From Chloroflexota bacterium (GTDB lineage Bacteria > Chloroflexota > Ktedonobacteria > Ktedonobacterales > Ktedonobacteraceae): a stretch of 8,282 nucleotides of DNA. This document shows, in pieces, positions 1 through 6,307 of this stretch. The translations under genes and the position numbers were made by a program. The DNA lies in assembly GCA_005881995.1 (NCBI GenBank), contig VBHV01000131.1, forward strand, positions 1 to 8,282, written 5' to 3'. The notes under the pieces are model-generated. The model saw nothing but the letters and a program-made list of their open reading frames with translations. It ran no database searches and was not told the DNA's origin. The stretch's first letter is position 1. Every line of letters starts with the position of its first letter.

Positions 1-1637
1 CCGAACCGCGTGATTATCGCTCGACACACTTCGCCAGCGACCTTGCCAAAGGTTTTGCTCTCCCCATCATCCATGTAAACGCCGATGACCCCGAAGCAGC
101 CCTCATGGCAATACGCATAGCCCACGCCTATCGCGATCAGTTTCATAAAGACATTCTCGTTGACCTGGTCGGGTATCGCCGTTGGGGGCACAACGAGGGT
201 GATGAGCCCGCCTTCACCCAACCGCAGATGTACGAGGTGATACGCACACATCCCACGGCGCGCGAACTCTATGCGCACCGACTGGAAACAGAGGGCATCG
301 TCTCACAGGAAGAGGCCGACGCCATGCAGAAGCAGGCCGTTGAAGTCCTGGAGCTTGCCCGGCGCGAAGCGGATGAAAGTGTGGAACCGCTTGAGCAGGA
401 AGAATCGAATGGGCATAATGGAGTATACGAGGGCAGCGAAGCTCCACCGCCTCTATCCGCCGAGACATTGACGAGCTATAATACCGAGCTGTTGACCTGG
501 CCCGAAGGCTTTTCTCCCAATCCCAAACTGGCGCGTTTATTGCAGCGCCGCGCCACAACACTGGGGTCAGAGGGCGGTATCGACTGGGGACAGGCTGAGG
601 CGCTGGCCTTTGCATCGATCCTGGCCGGGGGAACGTCCATTCGCTTGACGGGCCAGGACTCGGAACGAGGCACATTCAGCCACCGCCACGCTGTACTGCA
701 TGACCAGCGTACTGGAGCGCTGTATATTCCTCTGCAGCATCTTTCACAGGCTAGAGCGACGTTCTCCATCTATAATAGCCCACTCTGCGAAAGCGCCGCG
801 CTTGGCTTTGAGTATGGGTACAGCGTCCATGCCTCCAACGCGCTGACGTTGTGGGAGGCGCAATTCGGCGATTTCGCCAACGTGGCCCAGGTCATTATCG
901 ACCAGTTCATCGCGTCGGCGCGCGCCAAGTGGAGACAGCTCTCATCACTGGTGCTGCTGCTGCCGCATGGCTACGAGGGTCAAGGGCCAGAGCACTCGAG
1001 TGCGCGTTTAGAGCGGTACCTGGAGCTGGGCGCGCAAGATAACTGGCGCGTAGCGAATTGCACGACTGCCGCGCAATACTTCCACCTGCTGCGGCTGCAG
1101 GGATACTACCTGGAACGCTATCCTCGCCCGTTGGTGATTATGACGCCAAAGAGCTTGCTGCGTCATCCTCTGGCGGCTGCCTCTTTGCGAGAGCTTACCG
1201 AGGAGAAGTTCCAGACGGTGCTGAATGACCGCGATGCGCTGCAACACGCGGATACCATCCGGCGCGTAGTGCTATGCACCGGCAAAATCGCGATTGACCT
1301 GCTCGCCAATGCCAGCCGCGCGCAGGCCGAAGACGTGGCTATTGTGCGCGTCGAATTGCTCTATCCATTCCCTGAACAGGCGCTGGAGCAGACACTTGCC
1401 GCTTATCCAAACGCCCGTGAAGTGGTGTGGGTGCAGGAGGAGCCTGAGAATATGGGAGCATGGAACTACATAGCCCCACATTTGACAGCACTGCTCGGCT
1501 CGCGTATGAAATTACATCTCGTTTCGCGTCCGGCGCTCTCAAGCCCAGCTACAGGCTTCTCTGACCTCTTTCAGCTTGAGCAGGAGCGGATTATCGAGCT
1601 GGCCCTGGATACATCGGCGAAGATACGCAGCGCTTAA
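1..1637 (+). CDS. sucA: 2-oxoglutarate dehydrogenase E1 component, C-terminal part (5' end outside window)
   Basis: This is the thiamine-diphosphate-dependent E1 subunit, which decarboxylates 2-oxoglutarate and passes the succinyl group to the lipoyl arm of E2 in the cytoplasmic TCA-cycle complex. The frame is open from base 3 to the TAA at 1635-1637, giving 544 residues. The Met codon at 105 is internal: the residues before it (YRSTHFASDLAKG, then HVNADDPEA) are already conserved family sequence. Further landmarks are GYRRWGHNEGDEP, the block GQDSERGTFSHRHAVLHDQ, WEAQFGDFANVAQVIIDQF, LPHGYEGQGPEHSSARLERY, PKSLLRHPLA and VQEEPENMGAW near the end. From memory these align throughout with E. coli SucA, whose usual length is about 930 residues, so roughly the last 58% is present. 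The main ThDP/Mg-binding loop should lie just upstream of the window. The E2 gene follows after 71 bp, consistent with an operon. The product call is very secure; odhA is an equally valid name. Confidence 0.97.
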   Translation, partial: EPRDYRSTHFASDLAKGFALPIIHVNADDPEAALMAIRIAHAYRDQFHKDILVDLVGYRRWGHNEGDEPAFTQPQMYEVIRTHPTARELYAHRLETEGIVSQEEADAMQKQAVEVLELARREADESVEPLEQEESNGHNGVYEGSEAPPPLSAETLTSYNTELLTWPEGFSPNPKLARLLQRRATTLGSEGGIDWGQAEALAFASILAGGTSIRLTGQDSERGTFSHRHAVLHDQRTGALYIPLQHLSQARATFSIYNSPLCESAALGFEYGYSVHASNALTLWEAQFGDFANVAQVIIDQFIASARAKWRQLSSLVLLLPHGYEGQGPEHSSARLERYLELGAQDNWRVANCTTAAQYFHLLRLQGYYLERYPRPLVIMTPKSLLRHPLAAASLRELTEEKFQTVLNDRDALQHADTIRRVVLCTGKIAIDLLANASRAQAEDVAIVRVELLYPFPEQALEQTLAAYPNAREVVWVQEEPENMGAWNYIAPHLTALLGSRMKLHLVSRPALSSPATGFSDLFQLEQERIIELALDTSAKIRSA

Positions 1638-1651
1638 GCGGCCCGCGCTGC
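1627..1651 (+). other. Perfect 7-bp inverted repeat across the E1 stop codon
   Basis: GCAGCGC (1627-1633) and GCGCTGC (1645-1651) can form a GC-rich 7-bp stem with an 11-nt loop that contains the TAA stop codon. A shorter palindrome, CGCTTAAGCG (1631-1640), lies inside it as an alternative fold. No T-run follows, so it does not look like an intrinsic terminator. It might influence translation termination, mRNA processing or the E1:E2 ratio, or it may be chance. A second small hairpin, TCCGT/ACGGA (1678-1692), sits just upstream of the E2 ribosome binding site. Confidence 0.4.
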
Positions 1652-1708
1652 ATAGCAAGCTACATCCTGGATTAAATTCCGTTTTGTACGGATGAAAGGT
1701 AGAAATAT

Positions 1709-3049
1709 ATGTCCATTGAAGTACGTATTCCGGCGCTGGGAGAATCGGTAGTGAGTGCAGTCATCGCAAAATGGCTCAAGCACGAGGGAGATAGTGTCAA
1801 GCAGGGTGATGCCCTGGTAGAACTCGAAACCGACAAGGTCAATGTCGAGGTCAGCGCGGAAGCGAGCGGTGTGTTGCAGAAGATCGTGAAACAAGAGGGC
1901 GATGAGGTCACGGTCGGCGATGTTATCGCGATGATCGGAGAGGCCGCCCAACAGTCCCAACAGCCGCAGCAGACTCAGCAGACCCAGCAGGCTCAGCAGA
2001 ATCAGCCACAGCAACCACTATCTGAAGAGGTGATGGCAGCCCAGCAGCCGGTAGCCCATGAAGTAGAAGCAGCGACCGATGGGCAACCTTCGGTTTCGCC
2101 CCTGGCACGGCGCATTGCTACGGAACATAACATTGATCTTTCACAGGTCAAAGGCAACAGCCCGCATGGACGAGTTACTAAAGATGATGTCATCAGCTAT
2201 ATAGAGCAGTCGGCGCAAGCTCCTGCTGCCTCTGCCCTAGCAGCTCCTCAACTGCAATCGAATGGTGGCACCACGGCAGCCCCGGCGAAACCAGCGCCTG
2301 CGCCAACGTCAACACCAACACCGAAGCCCTCTCCGCAAGAGGGATCGCGTGGGCGAGAGGAGCGTGTGCGCCTGTCGCGTAGGCGACAAACGATTGCACA
2401 GCGTCTTGTCGAAGCGCAGCATACAGCCGCCATGCTCACCACGTTTAATGAGATAGATATGAGCGCGGTTATGGAAATTCGTAGCCGGCGCAAGGACGCG
2501 TTCAAAGAGCGTCACCAGATTTCGCTTGGCTTCATGTCATTCTTTACCAAAGCAGTGATCGGGGCATTGAAGGCTTTCCCGCGCTTGAATGCCGAGATAC
2601 AGGGCAATGAGATGGTCTTGAAGCATTACTACGATATCGGTATCGCGGTTGGCGTGCAAGAGGGCCTGGTCGTTCCTGTGCTGCGCGACGCGGACCGCAA
2701 GAGTTTCGCCGAGATTGAGCGAGAAATCGCTGAGCTGGCGAAGCGGGCAAGGGACAATACGCTCGCACTGGCGGAGTTGCAGGGGGGCACATTCACTATC
2801 ACCAATGGGGGTGTTTTTGGCTCGTTGTTCTCAACCCCTATCCTCAATGCGCCGCAAGTGGGTATACTGGGAATGCACAAAATTGAACAACGGCCCGTGG
2901 CGGTCAATGGTCAGGTTGTTATTCGCCCGATGATGTACGTCGCTCTCTCCTATGATCATCGCATTGTGGATGGCCAGGAAGCTGTGCAATTTCTGGTACG
3001 CGTGAAGGAACTGGTGGAGGACCCGGAATCCCTTCTCCTTGAGGGATAA
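1709..3049 (+). CDS. sucB: Dihydrolipoyllysine succinyltransferase, E2 of the 2-oxoglutarate dehydrogenase complex
   Basis: This 446-residue protein is the E2 core, which transfers the succinyl group from lipoyl-lysine to CoA. Domains in order: a lipoyl domain at about 1-77 with the modified lysine K43 in ETDKVNVEV; a Gln-rich linker at about 81-103; a peripheral E3/E1-binding domain at about 129-166 ([20 protein letters not shown], then [11 protein letters not shown]); an Ala/Pro-rich linker at about 168-210; and the catalytic acyltransferase domain from about 219 to the end. The active-site motif SYDHRIVDG carries catalytic H417 and D421. FNEIDMS at 246-252 and [11 protein letters not shown] at 363-373 are typical of this family. 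Length and architecture fit a normal bacterial E2o. The ATG is preceded by an AAAGGTAG-type ribosome binding site at 1695-1702. Pairing with the upstream E1o gene supports succinyl- rather than acetyltransferase activity; sequence alone separates those less firmly. odhB is the alternative name. Confidence 0.96.
   Translation: MSIEVRIPALGESVVSAVIAKWLKHEGDSVKQGDALVELETDKVNVEVSAEASGVLQKIVKQEGDEVTVGDVIAMIGEAAQQSQQPQQTQQTQQAQQNQPQQPLSEEVMAAQQPVAHEVEAATDGQPSVSPLARRIATEHNIDLSQVKGNSPHGRVTKDDVISYIEQSAQAPAASALAAPQLQSNGGTTAAPAKPAPAPTSTPTPKPSPQEGSRGREERVRLSRRRQTIAQRLVEAQHTAAMLTTFNEIDMSAVMEIRSRRKDAFKERHQISLGFMSFFTKAVIGALKAFPRLNAEIQGNEMVLKHYYDIGIAVGVQEGLVVPVLRDADRKSFAEIEREIAELAKRARDNTLALAELQGGTFTITNGGVFGSLFSTPILNAPQVGILGMHKIEQRPVAVNGQVVIRPMMYVALSYDHRIVDGQEAVQFLVRVKELVEDPESLLLEG
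1949..2014 (+). repeat. CAG/CAA-rich tract encoding a Gln-rich interdomain linker
   Basis: About 22 codons dominated by CAG and CAA encode QQ-x units ([11 protein letters not shown], then [10 protein letters not shown]) between the lipoyl and peripheral-binding domains of the E2 protein. E2 linkers are usually Ala/Pro/Lys-rich, as the second linker of this same protein is. Imperfect CAG repetition of this kind is prone to slippage, so its length may vary among relatives. Confidence 0.8.
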
Positions 3050-3067
3050 AATCGCGAGAAAGTCTAC

Positions 3068-3096
3068 TCGACATTGGCGGTCTCAACCTGTATAAT
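3068..3096 (+). promoter_or_regulatory. Sigma-70-type promoter upstream of the FHA kinase gene
   Basis: A -35 box TCGACA (3068-3073, one mismatch to TTGACA) and a perfect -10 box TATAAT (3091-3096) are separated by an optimal 17 bp. Transcription would begin near 3103, leaving a leader of about 90 nt before the preferred ATG at 3193. It lies 19 bp after the E2 stop codon, so the kinase gene can be expressed independently of the dehydrogenase genes. No obvious terminator separates the two, so read-through is also possible. No operator was recognised. Confidence 0.7.
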
Positions 3097-3174
3097 GAGG
3101 CAGTACACATCGCCCTGCTTAACATTTGATATCGAGATTTCGTGTCCATAATTACAAGAGCAGGCAGCAGGAAT

Positions 3175-3181
3175 AGAGGGG
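3175..3181 (+). promoter_or_regulatory. Ribosome binding site favouring the ATG at 3193
   Basis: AGAGGGG lies 11 nt before ATG 3193. The in-frame GTG at 3142 would add 17 residues but has no clear Shine-Dalgarno sequence, and those residues (starting SIITRAGSRN if used) have no recognisable character. The spacing is slightly long, so the choice is likely but not certain. Confidence 0.5.
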
Positions 3182-3192
3182 TTCGTCTCAAT

Positions 3193-4680
3193 ATGGATCA
3201 ATCGGCAAACAGTGACGAGCTTAATGCTCTCGTTGGGAGATCGCTCGGTCAGTTTCGTATAGTCGAGCGCATTGGCTCTGGTGGCATGGCGACGGTCTTC
3301 AAGGCCTATCAGCCGACGCTTGATCGCTATGTCGCGGTCAAGGTCTTGCCTGCCTTCCATGCGCGTGATCCCATATTCGTGAAGCGCTTCGTCCAGGAGG
3401 CGCGCTCCGTCGCGAAACTCCAACACGCCAATATCGTCCCCATCCATGAGTTTGGTGAGCAGGATAATATCACGTATATTGTCATGGAATATGTCGATGG
3501 CGGAACGCTGAAAGACCGCTTGAAGCAGCGGCCTGTCACCGTACCCGAGGCGGTCGATTTTGTGATTCAGGCTGCCGAGGGCCTGGGATGCGCGCATGGG
3601 CATGGCATTGTCCATCGCGATGTGAAACCGGCCAATATGCTGGTGCGCAAAGATGGACACCTGCTGCTCTCCGACTTTGGCATCGCCAAAATCCTGGAGG
3701 GAACCACCAATCTGACGCGAGCGGGTACCGGCATCGGCACGCCGCAGTATATGTCACCTGAACAGGGCACGGGTCAGCCCGTCGATCGCCGCAGTGATAT
3801 CTACTCGCTGGGCATCGTCTTGTTCCACGCCTTGGCTGGACGGGTGCCTTTCACTGCAGATAGTCCGATCTCTATCACGGTGAAACACCTCAACGATCCC
3901 CTGCCGGTTGAAATTTTGCATGCCAAAGGTGTGCCGCAGTCAATCGAGCAGGTGGTAATGAAGATGACGGCCAAGGCCCCCGCCGATCGCTACCAGACAA
4001 CAGACGCGCTCATTGAAGCGCTGACGGCTGCGCTGTCCTCTTCACAACTCTCCCTACCGCGCTGGCGTTCTGGTATACAACCCCCTGTAAATCCTCAGCC
4101 GGTCAATCTCCCGCCACCTGGGTCCCAGGTACTGCCTGAGTATCAGAATCCGTATTCCGCGCCGTTGCCCAATCCTGGAATAGGCGTGCCTAATCCGCCT
4201 TCCAATCCTCCCATCTCTCAACCGCTTGGCATCAGCAGGCCGTCCATGATTACGGTCACCTGTTTCCGTTGTGGCTCAGCTAATCAGAGTGATCGCCTGT
4301 TTTGCACCTTCTGCGGATACGAGCTATCGGACAGGAAATCCGCTTATGATCGCGTGATGGGACCCAATGGACGACCTGTTCTGGCGCGCCTTACCTTACA
4401 AAACGGCCCGCTTGCCGGTCGCTCCTACCTGTTTCACCAGGATGTGACGACGATTGGTCGCACCAACGTGAATGACCTGATTATCTCAGGCCGCACTGTG
4501 TCACGGCGTCACGCTCGCCTCTGGTTTGATACCAATCGCTGGTACATCGCTGATATGCAGAGCGCTAATGGCACGCTGGTAAATAATCAGCGTATACAGC
4601 CTAATCAGGGCATTCCATTGAACGATGGAGACATGATCAACTTCGGCGACGAAATCGTCGTATTTAATATCGTTTACTAG
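3193..4680 (+). CDS. Cytoplasmic Ser/Thr protein kinase with C-terminal zinc ribbon and FHA domain
   Basis: This 495-residue protein combines a Hanks-type kinase with a phosphothreonine-binding module. The kinase domain spans about 20-281: glycine loop IGSGGMATV (27-35), VAVK lysine K50, helix-C glutamate E69, catalytic loop HRDVKPAN (D143, K145, N148), DFG 161-163, a Thr-rich activation loop (T171, T172, T175, T179, T183), SPE 188-190 and SDIYSLG (D202). All catalytic residues are present, so it should be active. A Pro-rich disordered linker (about 285-350) follows, then a four-Cys ribbon (C357, C360, C371, C374). The FHA domain (about 397-493) has the signature residues G422-R423, S437-R438-R439-H440 and N459-G460. 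I see no membrane helix and no PASTA repeats, unlike PknB. It has its own promoter candidate and lies behind the 2-oxoglutarate dehydrogenase genes; a 36-nt gap separates it from the next gene. The natural substrate cannot be read from the sequence. Confidence 0.94.
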   Translation: MDQSANSDELNALVGRSLGQFRIVERIGSGGMATVFKAYQPTLDRYVAVKVLPAFHARDPIFVKRFVQEARSVAKLQHANIVPIHEFGEQDNITYIVMEYVDGGTLKDRLKQRPVTVPEAVDFVIQAAEGLGCAHGHGIVHRDVKPANMLVRKDGHLLLSDFGIAKILEGTTNLTRAGTGIGTPQYMSPEQGTGQPVDRRSDIYSLGIVLFHALAGRVPFTADSPISITVKHLNDPLPVEILHAKGVPQSIEQVVMKMTAKAPADRYQTTDALIEALTAALSSSQLSLPRWRSGIQPPVNPQPVNLPPPGSQVLPEYQNPYSAPLPNPGIGVPNPPSNPPISQPLGISRPSMITVTCFRCGSANQSDRLFCTFCGYELSDRKSAYDRVMGPNGRPVLARLTLQNGPLAGRSYLFHQDVTTIGRTNVNDLIISGRTVSRRHARLWFDTNRWYIADMQSANGTLVNNQRIQPNQGIPLNDGDMINFGDEIVVFNIVY

Positions 4681-4716
4681 CTTTGTTTTTCTCGATCTCT
4701 AGGAAGGATCACTGGA

Positions 4717-5256
4717 ATGAGTTCCATAAACCCCTTTGTGCAGCTGGCGCAACAGATGATGCTGGGAGGTGCGGTGAAGCAAAACCACGCGCTTGAGCAC
4801 GCGACCATTGTCCTGCTCAGTAGGAAATACCCCGAGGTGCGATTCGCCGGTATCTCGTTCGCGGCAGGCTTCTTTGTGTTTGGCGATGTGCCGACTGAAG
4901 CAATTCTTCCGGCGGCGCAAGAAGCGCTGAATTTGCTGCGTACCACCAATCCCGAACTGGCCATTCATGAACGTTGCGGCACGAACCTGGCTGTCATGGG
5001 TATTCTGTCAGGACTATCCGCGATGACGGTAGCAAGGATGCGCCGCCCCTACGGAACCGCGAACAATGTCATCCTGGCGACGACGGCTGCCATCATCCTG
5101 TCCCGTCCACTGGGATTAAGCGTGCAGCGCCACGTCACGACGCAGACACCCAATGCATCCATGACGATTAGTGGCGTGAAGGCCATGGATCTGTTCGGAA
5201 CATCCGCTCACTTCGTGAGTACCGATAATCCCGAAGCATCCCGCCTGTTTTCATAA
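4717..5256 (+). CDS. DUF6391-like small membrane protein with HxxEH motif
   Basis: This 179-residue protein of unknown function resembles, from memory, the DUF6391 family seen in cyanobacteria and Chloroflexota; no search could be run. The recognisable blocks are NHALEHATIVLLS (23-35), followed by GISFAAGFFVFGDV (45-58), and LAIHERCGTNLAV (81-93). H24, E27 and H28 form an HxxEH pattern, and H84, C87 and N90 form a second polar cluster, so metal binding is conceivable. Two hydrophobic stretches (about 92-106 and 117-135) could be membrane helices, placing the N-terminal motif on one side of the membrane. There is no signal peptide. The start is well supported by AGGAAGGA at 4701-4708, 8 nt before the ATG. 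It lies 36 nt after the kinase gene and 21 nt before the sulfurtransferase gene, so it is probably co-transcribed with at least the latter. The role is not known. Confidence 0.8.
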   Translation: MSSINPFVQLAQQMMLGGAVKQNHALEHATIVLLSRKYPEVRFAGISFAAGFFVFGDVPTEAILPAAQEALNLLRTTNPELAIHERCGTNLAVMGILSGLSAMTVARMRRPYGTANNVILATTAAIILSRPLGLSVQRHVTTQTPNASMTISGVKAMDLFGTSAHFVSTDNPEASRLFS

Positions 5257-5277
5257 CGCGCGAAGGAGGGAAGCATA

Positions 5278-6153
5278 ATGGAGCGCAGCCGTTTTCTGGT
5301 TGAAACCACCTGGTTGGCCGAACACCTGCACGATCCAAATGTACGCATCGTTGACATGCGCGGCTACGTGCGCACTACCGAGCAAGATGGCATTCAATAT
5401 GCCCGGTATGTTGGCGCGCGTGACGAGTACGAGCAGGCGCACATACCGGGAGCAGTGTATATCGACTGGACACGCGATATTGTTGACCTGCAAGACCCGG
5501 TCGAAGCGCAGATTGCTCCGCCAGAGCCTTTCGCAGAAGTGATGGGGCAACTTGGCATTGGCGATCAGCATCTAGTGGTTACCTACGATGCCCATCCCTC
5601 CTCTCAGTTCGCGACGCGCATGTGGTGGGCGCTCAACTACTATGGGCATGAGCAGGTTGTGGTGCTCAATGGCGGTCTCCGCAAGTGGCAGCGCGAAAAT
5701 CTACCTCTGACGGCAGATCTTCCCTCTTATCCGCCTGCTATCTTTACACCCAGAGTCCAACCTCAACTGCGCGCAACGGCTGAGGAAATAATCGCCTTAC
5801 TGGGTAAGCCGAGTGTCGCACTTATCGATGCGCGTGATAGAGGCCAGTATACCGGGGCGGTTGTGCGTGAGCATGGTCGTCCTGGTCATATTCCAGGCGC
5901 GCTCAGCATTCCTCGCGAAGAAGTAATCGATGCTACTTCTGGCACATTTCGTAGTAATGAGGAACTGGCGCAGGTGTTCGCCTCGGCGCATGTATCCCCC
6001 TCGCAGCAGGTGATTGCCTATTGTAATGGGGGAGTTGCGGCCACCACTGTCCTCTTTAGTCTGGCCATGCTGGGCTATCCAAATTTGACCAACTATGATG
6101 GCTCCTGGAATGAGTGGGGAACACGCCAGGATTTACCGGTTGCCCTGGAATAG
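5278..6153 (+). CDS. sseA: Two-domain rhodanese-family sulfurtransferase (thiosulfate or 3-mercaptopyruvate type)
   Basis: This 291-residue protein has the size and tandem-rhodanese architecture of thiosulfate/3-mercaptopyruvate sulfurtransferases, which move a sulfane sulfur through a persulfide on a catalytic cysteine to cyanide or thiols. The N-terminal domain (about 1-145) is the inactive one: it has the CH2A-like DMRGY and HIPGAVYIDW segments and carries Asp (YDAHPSSQFATRMWW, D104) where the active domain has Cys. The C-terminal domain (about 165-290) has LIDARDRGQYTG, GHIPGALSIP and the active-site loop CNGGVA with C249, then the conserved NYDGSWNEWG. The loop matches neither the classic TST loop (CRKGVT) nor the MST loop (CGSGVT), so the donor is not decided. 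It is probably cytoplasmic, as no signal peptide is visible. A strong AAGGAGG (5263-5269) precedes the ATG. The 21-nt gap from the DUF6391-like gene suggests one transcript. The symbol is by family resemblance. Confidence 0.92.
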   Translation: MERSRFLVETTWLAEHLHDPNVRIVDMRGYVRTTEQDGIQYARYVGARDEYEQAHIPGAVYIDWTRDIVDLQDPVEAQIAPPEPFAEVMGQLGIGDQHLVVTYDAHPSSQFATRMWWALNYYGHEQVVVLNGGLRKWQRENLPLTADLPSYPPAIFTPRVQPQLRATAEEIIALLGKPSVALIDARDRGQYTGAVVREHGRPGHIPGALSIPREEVIDATSGTFRSNEELAQVFASAHVSPSQQVIAYCNGGVAATTVLFSLAMLGYPNLTNYDGSWNEWGTRQDLPVALE

Positions 6154-6197
6154 TTTGTATATTTCTACTCTATCTTCCATAGAGTCTTGTGTACAAA
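6154..6197 (+). other. Intergenic hairpin after the sulfurtransferase gene, possible weak terminator
   Basis: Directly after the TAG stop, ACTCTAT (6167-6173) and ATAGAGT (6179-6185) form a perfect 7-bp stem with a 5-nt loop. Outside it, TTTGTA (6154-6159) can pair with TACAAA (6192-6197) across an internal loop. The stem is AT-rich and the nearest T-run (6215-6219) lies about 18 nt further on, so termination here is only a possibility. It could also be an operator-like palindrome for the promoter that follows. Confidence 0.35.
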
Positions 6198-6211
6198 TAT
6201 CGATCTTCCAC

Positions 6212-6240
6212 TTGTTTTTATATTATACCTCTGCTAAAAT
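6212..6240 (+). promoter_or_regulatory. Candidate promoter for the zinc-ribbon membrane protein gene
   Basis: TTGTTT (6212-6217) and TAAAAT (6235-6240) are separated by 17 bp in an AT-rich segment that contrasts with the surrounding coding DNA. A start near 6247 gives a leader of about 60 nt before ATG 6308. TATTAT at 6221-6226 is an alternative -10 box but has no good -35 partner. This makes the last gene likely to be a separate transcription unit. Confidence 0.5.
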
Positions 6241-6307
6241 GGTACTCGCCTCGGTAGGAGCCGCTTGAAGAAAGCTCTGTACCTGGGAGATAGAGAGGAG
6301 TACTGGT

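Noticed and set aside
105..107. ATG at 105 as the start of the E1 gene
   Set aside because: Conserved E1 sequence (YRSTHFASDLAKG, HVNADDPEA) precedes it in the same frame, so the gene begins upstream of the window.
214..675. 153-codon minus-strand open frame opposite E1
   Set aside because: It is a shadow of a highly conserved + strand gene; the peptide is Pro/Arg-rich without motifs.
3114..3164. CCTGCT/AGCAGG inverted repeat in the kinase leader
   Set aside because: Only 6 bp with a loop of about 39 nt, so it is too weak to call a riboswitch or attenuator.
3064..3660. 198-codon minus-strand open frame opposite the kinase
   Set aside because: It overlaps conserved kinase motifs on the + strand and its product has no recognisable family features.
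4647..4660. CGACGA-AA-TCGTCG palindrome near the end of the kinase gene
   Set aside because: It lies in conserved FHA coding sequence (GDEIVV) and the T-rich stretch begins too far downstream for a standard terminator.
6241..6283. Nested GGTAC/GTACC and GAGC/GCTC pairs in the leader of the last gene
   Set aside because: Stems of 5 and 4 bp are expected by chance; no known leader motif is recognisable.
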